This document shows, in pieces, positions 44,989-53,864 of a stretch of DNA of 64,000 nt; position 1 is the first letter of the stretch; each line of letters starts with the position of its first letter. The position numbers and the translations under genes are program-made. Location: positions 1,550,001 through 1,614,000 of the forward strand of contig OZ006973.1 of NCBI GenBank assembly GCA_963931085.1. The letters run 5' to 3'. The notes beneath the pieces are model-generated. The model ran no database searches and was not told the DNA's origin. It was given only the letters and a program-made list of their open reading frames with translations. This DNA comes from UMGS1994 sp944386155 (GTDB lineage Bacteria > Bacillota > Clostridia > TANB77 > CAG-508).

Positions 44989-46114
44989 TTAATCTATAAA
45001 GTTTCTTGGAACTCTTTTAGCTATTGTAGATATCATTTCATATGTAATACCATTACTTGCTTTTGCATATTCTTCTAAAGTAATATTTTCATTATCAAAT
45101 ATAATTACTTCATCACCTATATTTGCATCTATGTCAGTTACATCTGCCATAAAAGAATCCATGCAAACATTTCCTATAATAGGAACTCTTTTCCCATTTA
45201 TACTTATACTCCAAGAATTTGATATACATCTTCTAAATCCATCTGCATATCCGAACTGGAATAGTTGCAACTTTTGTTTTTCTTTTAGTTATAAAACTTC
45301 TACTATAACCTATACTAAAATTCTCTGGAACTTCTTTTAAAAGTGTTATTTTTGAATAAAACTTTGTAATTACAGGTTTTAGATCAATTTTACTTTTAAA
45401 AGAATCATCTGGATAATATCCATAAATTATAAGTCCTGGTCTTACTAAATTATATTTTTCATCATTGAAATTAAGTATTCCAGTAGATGCCTCAGAATGA
45501 ATATATCTAATTGTACTTACTTTTGACTTTGCAATTTCTACTGCTATATCAAATGATTTAAGTTGCTTTTTTGTATACTCCGGATCAATATCAGCTGAAG
45601 ATAAATGCGTATATATTCCATCTATTATAATATTAGGATATTTTTTTATTTTATCTATATATTCTTCTGTTCTTTTAGGATGTACACCCGTTCTTCCCAT
45701 ACCAGTTCCTATTTCAATATGTACTTTTACTTCTTCTTTAAATTTTCCTAAGTCATCTACAAAATGATCTGAACTTATTCCCACTATTAAATTATTATCA
45801 ATAATCTTTTCTATTTCTTCTGTATCTGGTTGATTTAAAACAAAGATATCTTTTTTATATCCTATTTTTCTTAAAAAAACACCTTCATCTACTATAGCAA
45901 CTGCAACAATATTAAAGTTGTTTAAAAAATCTAATCTTTCATTTAAATAACTTCCATATGCATTTGCTTTAATTACTGGCATTATAGTAATATTATTTCC
46001 TACAAACTCTTGAATTTTAGAAATATTATACATAGCATTTTTAATACTAACATCTACTTTAGTAGGTCTAGTAATTTTATCATCTTTAAATGAACTTCTT
46101 AAATTATTATTCAT
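44989..46114 (-). CDS. alr: Alanine racemase, read through one +1 frameshift
   Basis: PLP enzyme that makes D-alanine for peptidoglycan. The first part has PVIKANAYGSYL with the PLP lysine near residue 50, HIEIGTGMGRTGV, HLSSAD and the active-site Tyr region in SIGYSRSF. After VATIPV the zero frame meets CGG (45251-45253) and stops five codons later. Dropping C restores the universal GYADG and continues to GNVCMDSFMADV, ending at 44989. The joined protein has 374 residues, normal for the family. The ATG at 46114 has AGGAGA and overlaps the last eight bases of addB, so translation is coupled. A TTG 18 bases upstream is less likely. Without the shift nearly a quarter of the enzyme, including the second domain, is lost. 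Confidence 0.92.
45250..45253 (-). other. Candidate +1 recoding site in alr (GTT-CGG-A)
   Basis: In-frame CGG after GTT. Dropping C reads GGA and restores the near-invariant VGYADG motif. The unshifted frame ends five codons later. Confidence 0.82.
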
Positions 46115-49100
46115 TTTCTTTCTCCTCTTCAATTAAATCTAATAAATAATCTTTATCATATGAATGGATATAGTTATATTCATTTCCCTTATTATTTATA
46201 TTGAAACCACATATAGATTTATATTCACAATAATCACATCCTGTCTTTTTATTTAAATAATATGGTTTAATATCTATATTACCATCTAATATCTCAGAAG
46301 AAATTTCTTTAATAATCTTTTTAGCATATTTTTGAAGACTCTCAAATTTCTCTTTTGAAATAGTACTTGATCTAGAATTATTAACACTTTCGTCTTTATC
46401 TACATAAACAGGAATTGTATCTGAAAATCCTTTTTCAAGTTTTGTATCCATTGCTCTTGCAATATCTATATCAGCAACAATTAACCCTTTCATTTTATAA
46501 GCTTTTCGAATCTCAAGTTTAATTTCTTCATCTGTTAGATTTCTAGATTTATTTACTATCTTATCAATTAAATTAAAGTATAATATTCCAGCGGGATTTA
46601 GATTACTTTCCTCAGAAATTGCATCTAAATATGATATAAGTTGTATTTGGAGTCCTGCAATTACTTGATTTAAATCAATATCTTTAACAGAAGATTTATA
46701 ATCTATTATTCTAACATAATCTTTACCATCAATATTTGCGATATCTGCTCTATCTATTTTACCTGTAAGCTCTACTTTTCTACCATCAGATAAATTAAGT
46801 TCAATAGGCTTATGGCTTGCATTTTCATTAAATTCTATTTCATTTCCTAAAACTCTAAATTTGCTATTTTTTAAGCCATCTACTATATATGTCATAGATT
46901 CATATACAACTTTACTTAATCTCTCTGTTAAAACAATATATTTAGGAGTACTTGTAAATATATAATTTTTTGACATCTTTAATCTTTCGTCTATTATGTC
47001 ATATATAATTTGCTTTAATTCATCTTCTACTAAAGAAGAAATATCTATATTTTTATCTAGAACATAATTAAAAAATGTATCTATTATATCATGCATAAAA
47101 GATCCTGTATCAATACTTCTTATATTAAATTCTTCTGGTTCTTTTAACTTCAATCCATATTTTAAGTGAAATGAAAAAGGGCATCTTCTATATTGTTCTA
47201 ACCTAGAAATACTCGTTTTCATTGTATTTCCATATAAGATTTCCACATTTTTTCTACTTATGTTACTAGAAATATTAGTGTCATCTAATCCTTTTAAAAC
47301 TTTTAAAAATTTTTCTTTTTCATTAATATAATACCAATTTAAAACATCAAGCCACCAGTCATCTATTTTACCTGTTTCTAAATATTCTTTATATTTACTA
47401 ATTGCATCATCAAAACTAGAGTCTTTAAGTGATATTTTAAAATCTTTTTTTATAACATCACTACTTTCTTTTATATTTTTAAACATATTTTTTATTTTTG
47501 TGATAAGAACAGAATGTCTTAAATTTTTTCCATCTTTATCGGCTACTGGATAAGATATATATAATTTATTTTCTATTCCTGAAAATATTTTATAAATATT
47601 AAACTGATTTTCATATATCTGTTCAATAGTACCTTTTGCAACATCTAATCCATTTTGCTTTAAAAACTCTCTATCAGCATCATTTAAAAAGCCTTCATTT
47701 TTAACTATACTTGGGATTACCCCATCATTCATTCCCAAAACAAATAAATATTTCACGTTATTTAATCTAGTCCTATCCATATCTCCTAATACTACTTCAT
47801 CTAAAGTAGCTGGAATTGTACCAAATTCTGATTTACTAAGACCTATTTGTAAAATATTATTAAATTTGTCAAAGTTCATTTCTTCATTTTCATATACCAA
47901 AACCATCTCATCTAAAACATTATAAAACAATTTCAAAGAATTTCTATATTCAGATGCTATCTCATATAATCCTTTATTTTCTAAATCATCTGCCATTTTA
48001 TAAATCATTTTAGATATATTATTTAAATTAATAAAATCAACTAACCCTTTAGCAATATCTTTAACTTTTTTAGAATTAGATAATATATTTTTAAAGCTAA
48101 ATACTAAATCAACTAGTTTTCTTCTTGATACATTTATTCTATCTTGTTTATCATTTTTTTCTTCAAAACAAAAATCTTCTTTATACCATTTATTTCCCTT
48201 TATTCCCCATTTAAGTGAATAGTTTTCTAAATCATATATATCTTCTTCTTTTAAATCTACAAGTCCAGTTTTCAAGAAAGAAAATACTGACTCATAAGAC
48301 CAATTTTTAGTAAGAATATTAAATAAAGATACAATATAAATCATTAATATATTATTATTAATGTCTTTTTTCTCATCAATAAATATTGGTATATTATACT
48401 CATCAAATATAGCCTTAACATTAAAACTATAATCTTCTATATTTTTTGTAATTATTCCTATTTCTTTATATCTTGCATTATTATCTCTTACTAAAGATAA
48501 AATCTCTGAAGCTACATGCTCTACTTCAGAATATGGATTTTTAGCCATAAATATACTAATATTATCACATTTATCTAAATATTTATTAAATTTTTTAGAA
48601 TATAAATTTTCTTCTAAAAATCTTAATTCCTTAGATTTTATTCTTTTATTATCTTTTAAACATATACTTTTTTCTATTTCATAATTATTATTTCTCGCTA
48701 TTGCCAATAATTTATTTGCTGTCTGTTTATTAAAGTAAAATATATCAGACATATCAACTAAATCGTAATTTAATTCATCTGCACAAACAGTAATTGTAAC
48801 TTTTGAAGCAATATTTATTAGTTTTTCTATAATTTTATATTCTTGAGAAGTAAATCCCATAAACTCATCAATATATATCAATGTATCATTAAACATATCT
48901 GTTTTATCTATATCATCTATTAATAAACCTAATAAATCTGACTCATCTATATATGAATTGCTTATAGTTTTGTTATATTTATCAAGTACCATTTTTATGT
49001 CATTTAACTTTATTTTTAAATATTCATCATCTGTTTTTTCTATTACACTATTAATATCATTTTCTGTAATACTATGTTTTTTAAACTCTGTAATAGAATT

Positions 49101-49454
49101 TAATATTAAGTCTAGATTTTTATTTGAATCATTTAAATATACAAGTTTAGACTTTAACTTTTGAGCACAAGAATATACAATCATTGCCTTACCAATTTTA
49201 GATAATCTTGCTTTAGTATTTCCTGACACTTCTGAAACAACTCTAGTTGCCATTCTGCTTAAAGTTAAAACTTCAGCATTAATTATGCTTTTTGTTCCAA
49301 TAGTATTTAATAATCTTTTTTCCATTGAAAAAGAATATTGTTCTGGAACAATAATATATATTTTTTTATTTTCATTTATCTTTTCTTTTATCTCATCTAG
49401 TATAAGCTGTGACTTTCCTGTCCCGCTTCTACCATATATTAATTGTAAACTCAT
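46107..49454 (-). CDS. addB: AddB-type ATP-dependent helicase/nuclease subunit
   Basis: Subunit of the AddAB recombination nuclease. The 1115 residues start with a Walker A-like GRSGTGKSQLI, have degenerate UvrD-type helicase regions in the middle, and a RecB-type PD-(D/E)xK nuclease near 890-930 (KIDRADI, RIIDYKSS). The cysteines CPFSF near 757 and CDYCEYKSIC near 1075 are those of the AddB iron-sulfur cluster. Length fits AddB (about 1150). addA, the usual next gene, is absent; alr follows with overlap instead. ATG at 49454 has only a weak AAAGG ribosome site. A terminator-flanked cassette lies upstream. Confidence 0.93.
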   Translation of the reverse strand: MSLQLIYGRSGTGKSQLILDEIKEKINENKKIYIIVPEQYSFSMEKRLLNTIGTKSIINAEVLTLSRMATRVVSEVSGNTKARLSKIGKAMIVYSCAQKLKSKLVYLNDSNKNLDLILNSITEFKKHSITENDINSVIEKTDDEYLKIKLNDIKMVLDKYNKTISNSYIDESDLLGLLIDDIDKTDMFNDTLIYIDEFMGFTSQEYKIIEKLINIASKVTITVCADELNYDLVDMSDIFYFNKQTANKLLAIARNNNYEIEKSICLKDNKRIKSKELRFLEENLYSKKFNKYLDKCDNISIFMAKNPYSEVEHVASEILSLVRDNNARYKEIGIITKNIEDYSFNVKAIFDEYNIPIFIDEKKDINNNILMIYIVSLFNILTKNWSYESVFSFLKTGLVDLKEEDIYDLENYSLKWGIKGNKWYKEDFCFEEKNDKQDRINVSRRKLVDLVFSFKNILSNSKKVKDIAKGLVDFINLNNISKMIYKMADDLENKGLYEIASEYRNSLKLFYNVLDEMVLVYENEEMNFDKFNNILQIGLSKSEFGTIPATLDEVVLGDMDRTRLNNVKYLFVLGMNDGVIPSIVKNEGFLNDADREFLKQNGLDVAKGTIEQIYENQFNIYKIFSGIENKLYISYPVADKDGKNLRHSVLITKIKNMFKNIKESSDVIKKDFKISLKDSSFDDAISKYKEYLETGKIDDWWLDVLNWYYINEKEKFLKVLKGLDDTNISSNISRKNVEILYGNTMKTSISRLEQYRRCPFSFHLKYGLKLKEPEEFNIRSIDTGSFMHDIIDTFFNYVLDKNIDISSLVEDELKQIIYDIIDERLKMSKNYIFTSTPKYIVLTERLSKVVYESMTYIVDGLKNSKFRVLGNEIEFNENASHKPIELNLSDGRKVELTGKIDRADIANIDGKDYVRIIDYKSSVKDIDLNQVIAGLQIQLISYLDAISEESNLNPAGILYFNLIDKIVNKSRNLTDEEIKLEIRKAYKMKGLIVADIDIARAMDTKLEKGFSDTIPVYVDKDESVNNSRSSTISKEKFESLQKYAKKIIKEISSEILDGNIDIKPYYLNKKTGCDYCEYKSICGFNINNKGNEYNYIHSYDKDYLLDLIEEEKENE

Positions 49455-49524
49455 ATTTTACTTTACCTTTCAAAATTTGATTAGATTTTATCACAAGATA
49501 AATTATATATCAATCAAATAAATA

Positions 49525-49552
49525 AGCTTGCCCCGGTCTTCCGGGGCAAGCT
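49525..49552 (-). terminator. GC-rich terminator of the cassette
   Basis: AGCTTGCCCCGG and CCGGGGCAAGCT form a perfect 12-base stem with loop TCTT. Its GC content is far above that of other terminators in this window. Confidence 0.85.
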
Positions 49553-49559
49553 ATAAAAA

Positions 49560-49964
49560 TCACTTCCACTCATTTTGCCATAGCGATAACCGCACAGCAT
49601 GTTCAATCCTCTCTACCTTTTCATAAGTCTCTAAAATATCGTCTCTCTGCTCTTTGCTCATCAAATACATATATCTTTCGTCAATTGCTTCATAACTCTT
49701 TTCAGTCTCCCATACAAGCACTTGAATTTTTTTAACAAAATCCTCATAGTCTCCGTATTTTACCACAATAACGAAATTTGTTCCTTCATATGGTATCTCG
49801 TCACCATCATTTTTAGGATTTTTCATAAATTCTAGAACAGTATTATATGCATCGCATAAATCTTGAGCCTTTTCAAAAAAATTATCTGTCTGCCTCCAAA
49901 ACCGTGTATGGTCAATAAAGACAAGTATTGCTATAAATGAAAGAAGAAGAAAAATACTGTACAT
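49560..49964 (-). CDS. Hypothetical small membrane-anchored protein, foreign-looking
   Basis: A 134-residue protein not recognised. Residues 1-18 form one hydrophobic membrane segment (MYSIFLLLSFIAILVFI); the rest is acidic and helical (EKAQDLCDAYNTVLEF, EDFVKKIQVLVWETE). The gene is visibly more GC-rich than its neighbours and uses CGG for Arg twice (DHTRFW and HAVRLS), plus AGG, unlike every other gene here. A strong promoter, GGAGG ribosome site, short gene and GC-rich terminator make a compact self-contained unit. ATG at 49964 is chosen because GGAGG lies within the longer reading from 49979. It is probably acquired. Mobile-element genes or repeats were not seen around it. Confidence 0.7.
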   Translation of the reverse strand: MYSIFLLLSFIAILVFIDHTRFWRQTDNFFEKAQDLCDAYNTVLEFMKNPKNDGDEIPYEGTNFVIVVKYGDYEDFVKKIQVLVWETEKSYEAIDERYMYLMSKEQRDDILETYEKVERIEHAVRLSLWQNEWK

Positions 49965-50022
49965 TAAAAATACCTCCATAAATTATTAAACAGATATTTC
50001 TTAACTATTCAATTTGCGTATA

Positions 50023-50051
50023 ATTATATCAGCTTGAATGCAGTATTTCAA
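50023..50051 (-). promoter_or_regulatory. Strong promoter of the cassette gene
   Basis: On the minus strand TTGAAA (50046-50051), 17 bases, TATAAT (50023-50028) with extended TGA before it. Confidence 0.8.
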
Positions 50052-50087
50052 GGAACAACTATAACCGAATTTTTACATATAACTTAT

Positions 50088-50954
50088 TTAATCATTTTCT
50101 CTTCTATAATAAAATAAATATTGTTGAGCAAGTCCACATATATTACCATATAATTCATTTGCTATTTTTAATATTTCTTTTTTATTTACTTTTTCCTCAT
50201 TTTCATTATGTATATATAAATCATTCATTACTCTTCTTACCCAAACATCTATTGGGAATACATCATATCTTTTTAAAGAAAAAAGCATTATACAATCTGC
50301 AACTTTTGGACCTACACCATCTAATTTTAAAAGTTCTTCTCTTATCTCATCACTATTTTTCATTTCTTTTAATTTATCTAAATCAACAACTTTTTCTTTT
50401 ATCTTTTTGCAAGTATTAAATACTCTAATATCTCTAAATCCAAGTCCTAATGATCTTAAATCTTCTACAGATAATTTAGAAAGCTCTGAAACGCTCGGAA
50501 ATAAATAATATTCTTTTTCATTATAAATAACTCTTCTTGAGCATTTTTTAGATAATCTTTCTATAATTCCTTTAATTCTTGGAATATTATTATTTGCAGA
50601 TATTATAAAAGAAATAATACATTCAAATAAATCTTGATTAAGTATCCTTATACCATAACCATATTCAATACTTTTTTTCATATTATCATCAATTTTTGAA
50701 AGTTTATTTTTAATTTCTTCATAATTATTATTTAAGTCAAAATAATCTATTACTATTTCTTTTATGTTTCCATCTAACATTCCCTCAAAAGTAATTAGTC
50801 CATTTTCCTTTTTCACATTTAATATACCTTGTTTAATCACTCCTGTATAACTTCCATCTTCCTCTTCATTCCATCTAAAACATTGTCCACAATCAAATAT
50901 ATGTTTAAGTTCAAAAGATTCCATATCCTTTATCTCATACTTTTGTTTCTCCAT
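50088..50954 (-). CDS. ogg: 8-oxoguanine DNA glycosylase/AP lyase (OGG1 type)
   Basis: Bifunctional glycosylase of base excision repair. The 288 residues have the N-terminal OGG domain (FDCGQCFRWNEEEDGSYTGV) and the HhH-GPD domain from about 120. Its hairpin DGVGPKVADCIMLFSL holds the catalytic lysine, and FPIDVWVRRVM carries the conserved aspartate near 245. Both catalytic residues are in place. AGGAG ribosome site. Transcribed with or before the cassette at 49560 but separated by about 120 bases. Typical OGG1/Ogg2 of Clostridia. Length is normal. Confidence 0.93.
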   Translation of the reverse strand: MEKQKYEIKDMESFELKHIFDCGQCFRWNEEEDGSYTGVIKQGILNVKKENGLITFEGMLDGNIKEIVIDYFDLNNNYEEIKNKLSKIDDNMKKSIEYGYGIRILNQDLFECIISFIISANNNIPRIKGIIERLSKKCSRRVIYNEKEYYLFPSVSELSKLSVEDLRSLGLGFRDIRVFNTCKKIKEKVVDLDKLKEMKNSDEIREELLKLDGVGPKVADCIMLFSLKRYDVFPIDVWVRRVMNDLYIHNENEEKVNKKEILKIANELYGNICGLAQQYLFYYRREND

Positions 50955-51021
50955 TTTTTACTCCTTAAATTATCATTTCTGTTTCAATTTCAATTATAAT
51001 CTAATATATTAATATCACAAA

Positions 51022-51075
51022 TCAAAAAAAATTAGTATAATAAATTATAAATTTGTTTATTATACTAATTTTTAT
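51022..51075 (-). terminator. Terminator after yvcK
   Basis: AAATTAGTATAATAAA (51029-51044) pairs with TTTATTATACTAATTT (51056-51071). T-rich on the minus strand beyond. Confidence 0.85.
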
Positions 51076-51125
51076 TTTATTTAATTTTATTTTATTCAAT
51101 TTGATTTTATTTAATTTAATTTAAA
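51071..51125. repeat. T-rich low-complexity tract after yvcK
   Basis: TTTATTTTATTTAATTTTATTTTATTC-type sequence, about 50 bases, of the kind also seen near rimO and sigE. Confidence 0.55.
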
Positions 51126-51157
51126 ATATAAAAGATTTTCTCTGCAAACTATCAATA

Positions 51158-52138
51158 TTAATAAATTACATCATCTTGTTTTCCTCTCATAAGATATGAG
51201 AATATATCAGAACTTAATTTCATACTATTATGTCTAATTATACCTTTTGAAGATACTAATAAATCATCTTCTATTAGCTCATAATTTCCTTCTTCAATAT
51301 TTTCATAATCAATTCTTACTTGATCTTTTTGTTCTTCTGTTTCATACTTTGCAAGAACTTTCTTTGATAATTTTGTATTACTTGCAATAACAACATCTAT
51401 TGAATCTTTACCAAGATATCTTTCTAAAGCTTTAACATGATCACTTACACCGAAATTATCTGTCTCTCCTGGTTGAGTCATTGCATTACATATGTACATT
51501 ACTTTAGCTTTTTTAGCATTATTTATTGCATCTACCATATCTTTACAAATAATATGTGGCATAACAGAAGTATACAAACTTCCAATGCTTAATATTATTA
51601 AATCAGCTTTTGCTATCGCATCAAAAACTTCTGGTAATATATGAGGATCTTCTTTATAAAATAATCTCTTATATTTTTTATTTGCTTTAGTAATTTCTTC
51701 TTCACCTTCTATTATTTCTCCATCAACAGTTTCTCCCATTAATGTTAAATAATCTTCAGAAAGTGGAAGTACAGTATGTTTTACAGCTAATAATTTGCTC
51801 AAATATTCAATACTAGTCTTTAAACTTCCTGTTTCTTTTATAAGAGATGTTAAAATTAAATTACCAAGTGCGTGACCATTTAATTCACTACAAGTAGATA
51901 ATCTATATTCCATAACATCTTTAATCTCATCTGGAAGTGTAGACATATTACTTAAAACTTTTCTAATATCTCCAACAGCAGGTGTAGCAAACTCCTTTCT
52001 TAATCTTCCTGTACTGCTTCCATTATCAGAAACAGTAATTATTGCAGTAATATCAACTGGGAAATATTTTAATCCCCTAAGTAAAGTTGATGTTCCTGTT
52101 CCTCCTCCTAAAACTACAACTTTTTTATTTTTTTGCAT
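51158..52138 (-). CDS. yvcK: Gluconeogenesis factor YvcK/GlmR
   Basis: UDP-GlcNAc- and nucleotide-binding regulator of carbon flow into cell-wall precursors. The 326-residue protein has the Rossmann loop VVVLGGGTGTSTLLRGLK, TVSDNGSSTGRLR near 38 and a GDIRKVLSNMS block; SIGSLYTSVMPHI near 188 is typical. The ATG at 52138 is favoured, with AAAGG nine bases before; a start nine bases upstream overlaps it. It follows a HAD-family gene by 22 bases. rapZ and whiA, frequent partners, are not in the window. Length is normal. Confidence 0.93.
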   Translation of the reverse strand: MQKNKKVVVLGGGTGTSTLLRGLKYFPVDITAIITVSDNGSSTGRLRKEFATPAVGDIRKVLSNMSTLPDEIKDVMEYRLSTCSELNGHALGNLILTSLIKETGSLKTSIEYLSKLLAVKHTVLPLSEDYLTLMGETVDGEIIEGEEEITKANKKYKRLFYKEDPHILPEVFDAIAKADLIILSIGSLYTSVMPHIICKDMVDAINNAKKAKVMYICNAMTQPGETDNFGVSDHVKALERYLGKDSIDVVIASNTKLSKKVLAKYETEEQKDQVRIDYENIEEGNYELIEDDLLVSSKGIIRHNSMKLSSDIFSYLMRGKQDDVIY

Positions 52139-52160
52139 ATTCTTCATCCTTTCAATTAAA

Positions 52161-52784
52161 TTATGCTAGAATATAATCTTTTAAAGTCTTACATTCTACT
52201 AAATTTTTAATATCTAGTTCTTGTTTAGAATATTTATTTTTTTCTCTTCTAACTCTGACTAGAATTTTAGGATTTCTTGATGCTAATCCTAACAAATCTT
52301 TAGGACTGTCATCGAAAAAAATCCCTTCTTCATATTTTAAATCTAAATTAAATTTTAAACTTGATGAAATTATAATATTGTCAAAGTACTCTGATAAACC
52401 TGATCCTTTTATTTTTGTAAGTTGATAACTTAAGTCTTCTTTTGCAACATATGTAAGAACATTTATAATATGATTTTTTTCTTTTAACTCCTTTAAAAAA
52501 GATATTACATCATCATATACATATTTCTTACCATCTAATATAATATCTTCTACTTTATCTATTAAAATACTTTCTTCTATATTATATTTTTTAGCAAAGA
52601 ATTTTGCTAATTTATATATATTATAAATATTTTCTCTATTGAACATTGATTTTAGCTCATCAAAAATATCATTTTCACTTATACTTGTTTTCTTAGATAT
52701 TTCATATGCTAAACCTTTTAGCATATCATTTGAAAGTCTTGAAGTTTCATATAAAGTATTATCAAAATCAAGATAATAGTTCAT
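52161..52784 (-). CDS. HAD-superfamily hydrolase
   Basis: A 207-residue phosphatase-like protein. The HAD nucleophile motif is YYLDFDNTLYE at the N-terminus with Asp7 and Asp9. A helical cap (20-100) and the Thr/Ser motif in VLTYVAKED near 105 follow. The lysine region and FFDDSPKDL motif near 155 carry acidic metal ligands. Substrate is not indicated. It starts with AGGAGGAG ribosome site and is transcribed toward yvcK with a short gap, suggesting cotranscription. Confidence 0.85.
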   Translation of the reverse strand: MNYYLDFDNTLYETSRLSNDMLKGLAYEISKKTSISENDIFDELKSMFNRENIYNIYKLAKFFAKKYNIEESILIDKVEDIILDGKKYVYDDVISFLKELKEKNHIINVLTYVAKEDLSYQLTKIKGSGLSEYFDNIIISSSLKFNLDLKYEEGIFFDDSPKDLLGLASRNPKILVRVRREKNKYSKQELDIKNLVECKTLKDYILA

Positions 52785-52929
52785 TTATCTCCTCCTAAAT
52801 ATATATTATAAATGTCATGACTAATCATATCAAATTTTATATATAAAGTCAATTAAGATAAATTGGCTAAAAAAACCTATTTTTCATGAATTTTCTTTAC
52901 TTTTAAGGATGTTTTTGTTTAAAACACTT

Positions 52930-53805
52930 TTAAATCTTACTTTCTTTTGTAAACCCTAATCCATATACATCTATAGCATCAGATATTATCATAAATGCAG
53001 CATCATCTACTTGCTTTACAATCTCTTTTAATTTAATTAAATCTCTTTTTTTAATTACACACATGAGTATTAATTTTTCTTTATTTTGATACATTCCTTT
53101 TCCATATATTCCAGATAAACCCTTATCTAAATCATTTAAAATCTTATTTGAAATTTCAGTACTTTTATCTGAAATTATATAAACAATTTTAGTAAAATTT
53201 ACACCTTCTATAAACAAATCTACTATTTTTGAATTTAAAAATATTACTATAAATGAATATAATCCTATTTCAATTTGTTTAAATACTATTAAATTCAGAC
53301 CAACAATAATTGAATCTATAATAATTAGCAATTTAGAAACTTTAATATTATCTTTATAAGATAGTATTATCTGAATTAAAAGCTCTGTTCCTCCTGTAGA
53401 ATTATTTGCTTTAAATATGCATGTTGTCCCTATTCCAATTATTACACCACCATATATAGCAGATAATAAAATATCATCTATATTTAAAAACAAATTCATA
53501 TTTTCAAAAAAATTTATACAAAAAGAAAGTAACCATGTTGCAAACATAGTCTTAAAAAAGAAATATTTTCCTATTCTAAAAAATCCAATAATTAATAAAG
53601 GAATATTTAATATCCATATAACAGTCCCTAGCTTTAGATTAAATAAATAATATGTTATAGTCGCAATTCCACTAAAACCTCCAGCTGATATTTTTAAAGG
53701 AAGCAAAAAGAATACTATTCCTGCTGATATAAATATGCATCCTATTATAGAAAATATAATATCTTTTAGAATTATTATATTTTTTCTTTTTAAATTTCTA
53801 ATCAT
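52930..53805 (-). CDS. YitT family membrane protein (DUF2179)
   Basis: A membrane protein of about 291 residues with five or six hydrophobic segments up to residue 205 (DIIFSIIGCIFISAGIVFF, then GGFSGIATITYYLF) and a cytoplasmic DUF2179 domain (about 215-290, with GYGKGMYQN-like and IMISDAIDVYGLGF ending). Family members are common in Bacillota and of unknown function. The start ATG at 53805 immediately follows the U-tract of a terminator-like hairpin (53806-53838), and its only ribosome-site-like sequence GGGTG lies within that hairpin. A GTG three codons upstream would place the start inside the hairpin. Confidence 0.85.
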   Translation of the reverse strand: MIRNLKRKNIIILKDIIFSIIGCIFISAGIVFFLLPLKISAGGFSGIATITYYLFNLKLGTVIWILNIPLLIIGFFRIGKYFFFKTMFATWLLSFCINFFENMNLFLNIDDILLSAIYGGVIIGIGTTCIFKANNSTGGTELLIQIILSYKDNIKVSKLLIIIDSIIVGLNLIVFKQIEIGLYSFIVIFLNSKIVDLFIEGVNFTKIVYIISDKSTEISNKILNDLDKGLSGIYGKGMYQNKEKLILMCVIKKRDLIKLKEIVKQVDDAAFMIISDAIDVYGLGFTKESKI

Positions 53806-53838
53806 AAAAAGCACCCATATTTATTATGAGTGCTTTTT
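53806..53838 (-). terminator. Terminator of the radical SAM gene, abutting yitT start
   Basis: On the minus strand AAAAAGCACTCATA pairs with TATGGGTGCTTTTT (53825-53838 and 53806-53819, two mismatches), and the yitT ATG follows directly. Confidence 0.75.
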
Positions 53839-53864
53839 AATCTTCTATACATATTAAATCTATT

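Noticed and set aside
27155..46114. The split genes (tsaC, murE, spoIIGA, alr) as ordinary pseudogenes
   Set aside because: Both halves are intact and fully conserved, the break type is identical in all, and the shift always restores the expected glycine. Decay would give varied lesions. Sequencing error remains possible and is kept as the main alternative.
27155..46114. CGG reassigned to another amino acid without frameshifting
   Set aside because: Reassignment would not change the reading frame; the sequence after each CGG only makes sense one base later.
27155..46114. Split genes encoding separate subunits with internal starts
   Set aside because: The downstream parts have no ribosome sites, and the joined lengths match the single-chain families.
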